Shown: piece after piece, positions 7,394 through 9,210 of the stretch
Layout: each line of letters opens with the position of its first letter
Numbering within the stretch: the stretch's first letter is position 1
From: Ignavibacteria bacterium
GTDB lineage: Bacteria > Bacteroidota > Ignavibacteria > Ignavibacteriales > Melioribacteraceae
DNA length: 9,210 nucleotides
Assembly (NCBI GenBank): GCA_003233295.1
Contig: QILJ01000463.1
Coordinates: 1-9,210 of the forward strand
Reading direction: 5' to 3'
Made by a program: the position numbers and the translations under genes
The notes under the pieces: generated by a model
The model's database searches: none
What the model was told of the DNA's origin: nothing
The model's input: only the letters and a program-made list of their open reading frames with translations

Positions 7394-8437
7394 TTAATTA
7401 AATAATTTCAAAATTTGTTTTTTGAATTCTTCCTCTTGCTCAATTACCATATCTATTTTTAAATAATAAATATCAATATCGTCCAATTCCTTTGAGAAAT
7501 CTTTTAATTTTACAAAATCCTTTTGTGTTGTAACAACTGAATTGGAATTAGTTTCGTAAAATTTCTTTCTGATCAAATTAACTTCCTTTAATGTATATTC
7601 CTTATGGTCCTTGAACAGCAGCTTGTTGCTTATATCAATATCATTTTGTTCTAAGACTCTCAAGAACGAATATGGTCTGGCAATACCGCAGACCACTAAA
7701 CTTTTTTCTCCTTTAAACTCGTTGAGTTTAAATTGCTGATGGTTTTTAACATCATAAACTCCGGAGGCAACATAATAACCGTAAAACAGTTTTTTGCCTT
7801 CAAATAATTTTACAATACTTTTCGGCATGTCAACTTTTTCGGTAAATTTCCTATTGATGATCACAATATCGGCTCGGTCAACAGAGGAAAACGGTTCGCG
7901 CATTCTTCCCAACGGTAAAAGGTTTCTATCGATTATCCCTTTTTTTGTTAAGAATCTTTGATCGAAAACAAGTACATCCAAATCTCTATCAAGCCATCTA
8001 TGCTGATAAGCATCATCCAGCACAATCGCTTCAACATTTGTATCACCGATAAATTTTTGTGCGCCTTCAACTCTTCTTTCCGATACGGCTGCGGGTACTC
8101 CGCACTCTTCTGCAGCAAGATATATTTCATCTCCGCTTTTGTTCACCGGAAGAAAAAGAGTACTGCCGTCAGAAATAAGCTGATAACCTTTGGAATTTCT
8201 ACTGTATCCTCTACTCAGAATACCCGCTTTAATTCCGGCTTCTTTCAGTAGTTTTGTTACCATAATTACAGTAGGAGTTTTACCTGCTCCGCCGACAGTA
8301 ATATTACCGATAGAAATAACTTTTGCTTCGACTTTTATTTGGCTGAAAATTCCGCGATCGAAAAGTTTATTTCTTGTTGTTACTATTACCTGATATAACA
8401 AAACAAATGGTGATAATATTATTTTTAATATCTTAAT
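7394..8437 (-). CDS. lpxK: tetraacyldisaccharide 4'-kinase (lipid A kinase), start uncertain
   Basis: Inner-membrane-associated kinase that phosphorylates the 4' position of the tetraacyl disaccharide to give lipid IVA. Counting from the TTG at 8401, the protein has 335 residues. Walker A is GNITVGGAGKT (32-42), then SRGYSR (63-68) and SGDE (89-92; the family usually reads GDEP). DDAYQHR follows at 129-135, PLGRMREP at 163-170, CGIARPYSF at 238-246, FKDHKEYT at 263-270 and VVTTQKDFVKL at 289-299. TTG 8401 is the first common start codon, but it would cut into the conserved N-terminal membrane helix. Twelve further codons upstream (IKILKIILSPFV, to the ATT at 8437-8435) resemble the usual LpxK opening, and the frame is open to a TAA at 8468-8470. 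I therefore give the extended boundary; an ATT start or a sequence error is implied. The region overlaps the acyltransferase stop (8433-8435). The family call is secure and the 5' end is not. Confidence 0.88.
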   Translation of the reverse strand: MKILKIILSPFVLLYQVIVTTRNKLFDRGIFSQIKVEAKVISIGNITVGGAGKTPTVIMVTKLLKEAGIKAGILSRGYSRNSKGYQLISDGSTLFLPVNKSGDEIYLAAEECGVPAAVSERRVEGAQKFIGDTNVEAIVLDDAYQHRWLDRDLDVLVFDQRFLTKKGIIDRNLLPLGRMREPFSSVDRADIVIINRKFTEKVDMPKSIVKLFEGKKLFYGYYVASGVYDVKNHQQFKLNEFKGEKSLVVCGIARPYSFLRVLEQNDIDISNKLLFKDHKEYTLKEVNLIRKKFYETNSNSVVTTQKDFVKLKDFSKELDDIDIYYLKIDMVIEQEEEFKKQILKLFN

Positions 8438-9093
8438 CGAACTTCTCTGCTTTTGTTTGTAACTCGTTTAACTTAATACTGCATTCATCAATTATTTTGG
8501 AGACTTCTTCCCGTTCTAAATTCTTATCAATAAATATAGGATCAGAATATATCACATTGACCCTGCTGAATAATTTTGGTATCTCGGACTTATCCCAACT
8601 ATTGAAAACATGTTTTTTGCTATAACCAATTCCGCATAGCACAAGAGGAATTGAACTTTCTTTGTGCAATTATAACCGCTCCGGCTTTCATTATTCGCGG
8701 CGGACCAGTGGGACCATCCGGAGTAATGGAAACAGAGTGATTTTCTCTTACCTTGTTCATTAATATTTCAAGGGCTTCCTTTCCGCCTTTATGACTTGAT
8801 CCTCTGGCAATATCATAATTCCATTTTGTTAGAATATTTGCAAGAAGATCGCCGTCCTTGCTTTGGCTGACCAATGCGGAAAAATTTTTATTCCGCTGCA
8901 GATACCAAGGAATAAGCATAGTCCCGTGCCAAAATACAAAAACAATACTTTGACCGGATGATAACAGCTTATCAATTCCATCGGAATTTTGCACGTTTAT
9001 TTTCAAAGATTTACAAAGAACATTTACTGCTCCATGAAGGGAATAGTGTCCAACAAATCTTAAAAATCCTTGTTTGATCTCTTTAAACTTCAT
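8433..9093 (-). CDS. DUF374-type lysophospholipid acyltransferase, interrupted by a frameshift
   Basis: Probable membrane-associated acyltransferase of the LPLAT superfamily; exact acceptor not established, but its place between lpxB and lpxK suggests lipid A or phospholipid acylation. The first frame runs from the ATG at 9093 to about 8662. It shows FWHGTMLIPW (54-63) with the putative catalytic His56, SQSKDGDLLANIL (76-88), ARGSSHKGGKEAL (96-108) and ITPDGPTGPPR (123-133), then GAVIIAQ (138-144). The rest of the family pattern (ESSIPLVLCGIGYSKK, NSWDKSEIPKLFSRV, YSDPIF) continues in another frame down to the TAA at 8433-8435. The span is 661 bases, one more than a multiple of three; removing one A gives 219 residues and restores the family's spacing. 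Unrepaired, the first frame ends early after 157 residues, losing about 75 C-terminal residues. It overlaps the end of lpxB by 11 bases. It may be a real lesion or a sequencing error. Confidence 0.85.
8657..8666 (-). other. frameshift site in the acyltransferase gene
   Basis: The minus strand reads CACAAAGAAA here. Upstream, the acyltransferase frame ends its conserved part at GAVIIAQ; downstream, the family sequence resumes at ESSIPLV in a different frame. One A too many in the AAA (or two bases missing) explains it. No classical slippery heptamer is present, which argues against programmed frameshifting. Confidence 0.75.
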
Positions 9094-9210
9094 GCAGCTC
9101 TTTTAATATTATTTCGGCAGAATTTTTAGATGCACCGCTTCCGCCAAGTTTATTTTTTACTGATCTTAAATTTTCAATTATATCATTCATTCTTACATTA
9201 TCATTTATCA
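9083..9210 (-). CDS. lpxB: lipid-A-disaccharide synthase, C-terminal end only
   Basis: Only the last 41 codons are inside the window, ending at the TAA at 9085-9083. They translate to a charged helix followed by KNKLGGSGASKNSAEIILKE, which resembles the LGG.GAS..AA..IL tail typical of LpxB. LpxB is the peripheral membrane glycosyltransferase that joins UDP-2,3-diacylglucosamine to lipid X, two steps from the LpxK reaction (LpxB product is the LpxK substrate). The position next to lpxK supports the call. The final 11 bases overlap the start of the acyltransferase gene, so translation of the two is likely coupled. With so little sequence, the call rests on the tail motif and context. Other glycosyltransferases of the GT-B fold cannot be fully excluded. 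Confidence 0.68.
   Translation of the reverse strand, partial: INDNVRMNDIIENLRSVKNKLGGSGASKNSAEIILKELHEV

Noticed and set aside
7948..8393. Plus-strand frames of 97 and 67 residues and a minus 60-residue frame within lpxK
   Set aside because: All overlap the conserved lpxK frame and look like random open stretches in AT-rich DNA.
8657..8666. Programmed ribosomal frameshifting in the acyltransferase gene
   Set aside because: No X-XXY-YYZ slippery heptamer, no clear stimulatory hairpin noticed, and no known recoding in this family; mutation or read error is simpler.
1..9210. CRISPR array, tRNA/rRNA, insertion sequence, phage or defence genes
   Set aside because: No regularly spaced repeats, structured RNA gene, terminal inverted repeats or transposase/nuclease-like frames were seen; the DNA is accounted for by housekeeping genes.

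Overview
The window is an ordinary, densely packed chromosomal region from an AT-rich Gram-negative bacterium. Every gene lies on the minus strand, so biological order runs from high to low coordinates. Lipid A genes (lpxB end, lpxK) show an LPS-bearing outer membrane. The AT-rich composition, the sparse Shine-Dalgarno use (strong only at ppdK and queA), the PPDK, and the style of the proteins suggest the Bacteroidota/Chlorobiota group, perhaps an Ignavibacteria-like lineage. That placement is inference, because there is no rRNA or other marker to confirm it.

Layout in the direction of transcription: (1) 9210-7394, an envelope cluster. It holds the last 41 codons of lpxB, a DUF374-type lysophospholipid acyltransferase gene interrupted by a one-base frameshift near 8660, and lpxK (tetraacyldisaccharide 4'-kinase), whose conserved N-terminus extends upstream of the first usable start codon. 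(2) 7359-4624, ppdK (pyruvate, phosphate dikinase), with a strong ribosome-binding site and a convincing intrinsic terminator after its stop. (3) 4549-1, a second run opening with a strong ribosome-binding site: queA (queuosine synthesis), ispD (MEP isoprenoid pathway), plsY and gpsA (glycerol-3-phosphate production and its first acylation), then the N-terminal half of recG, cut by the window edge.

Functionally, LpxB and LpxK are consecutive steps of lipid A assembly, with a probable acyltransferase between them. GpsA makes sn-glycerol-3-phosphate and PlsY acylates it, so plsY-gpsA is a functional pair for membrane phospholipid. PpdK links pyruvate and PEP. queA, ispD and recG are housekeeping genes that seem to share transcription rather than function.

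There is no stretch over 300 bases without a gene; the longest gaps are 74 bases (ppdK-queA), 61 bases (gpsA-recG) and 54 bases (ispD-plsY). I see no tRNA, rRNA, CRISPR array, insertion sequence, phage gene or defence system, and I do not find an undescribed system here. The points most worth checking are the acyltransferase frameshift and the missing start of lpxK, which fall about 220 bases apart.
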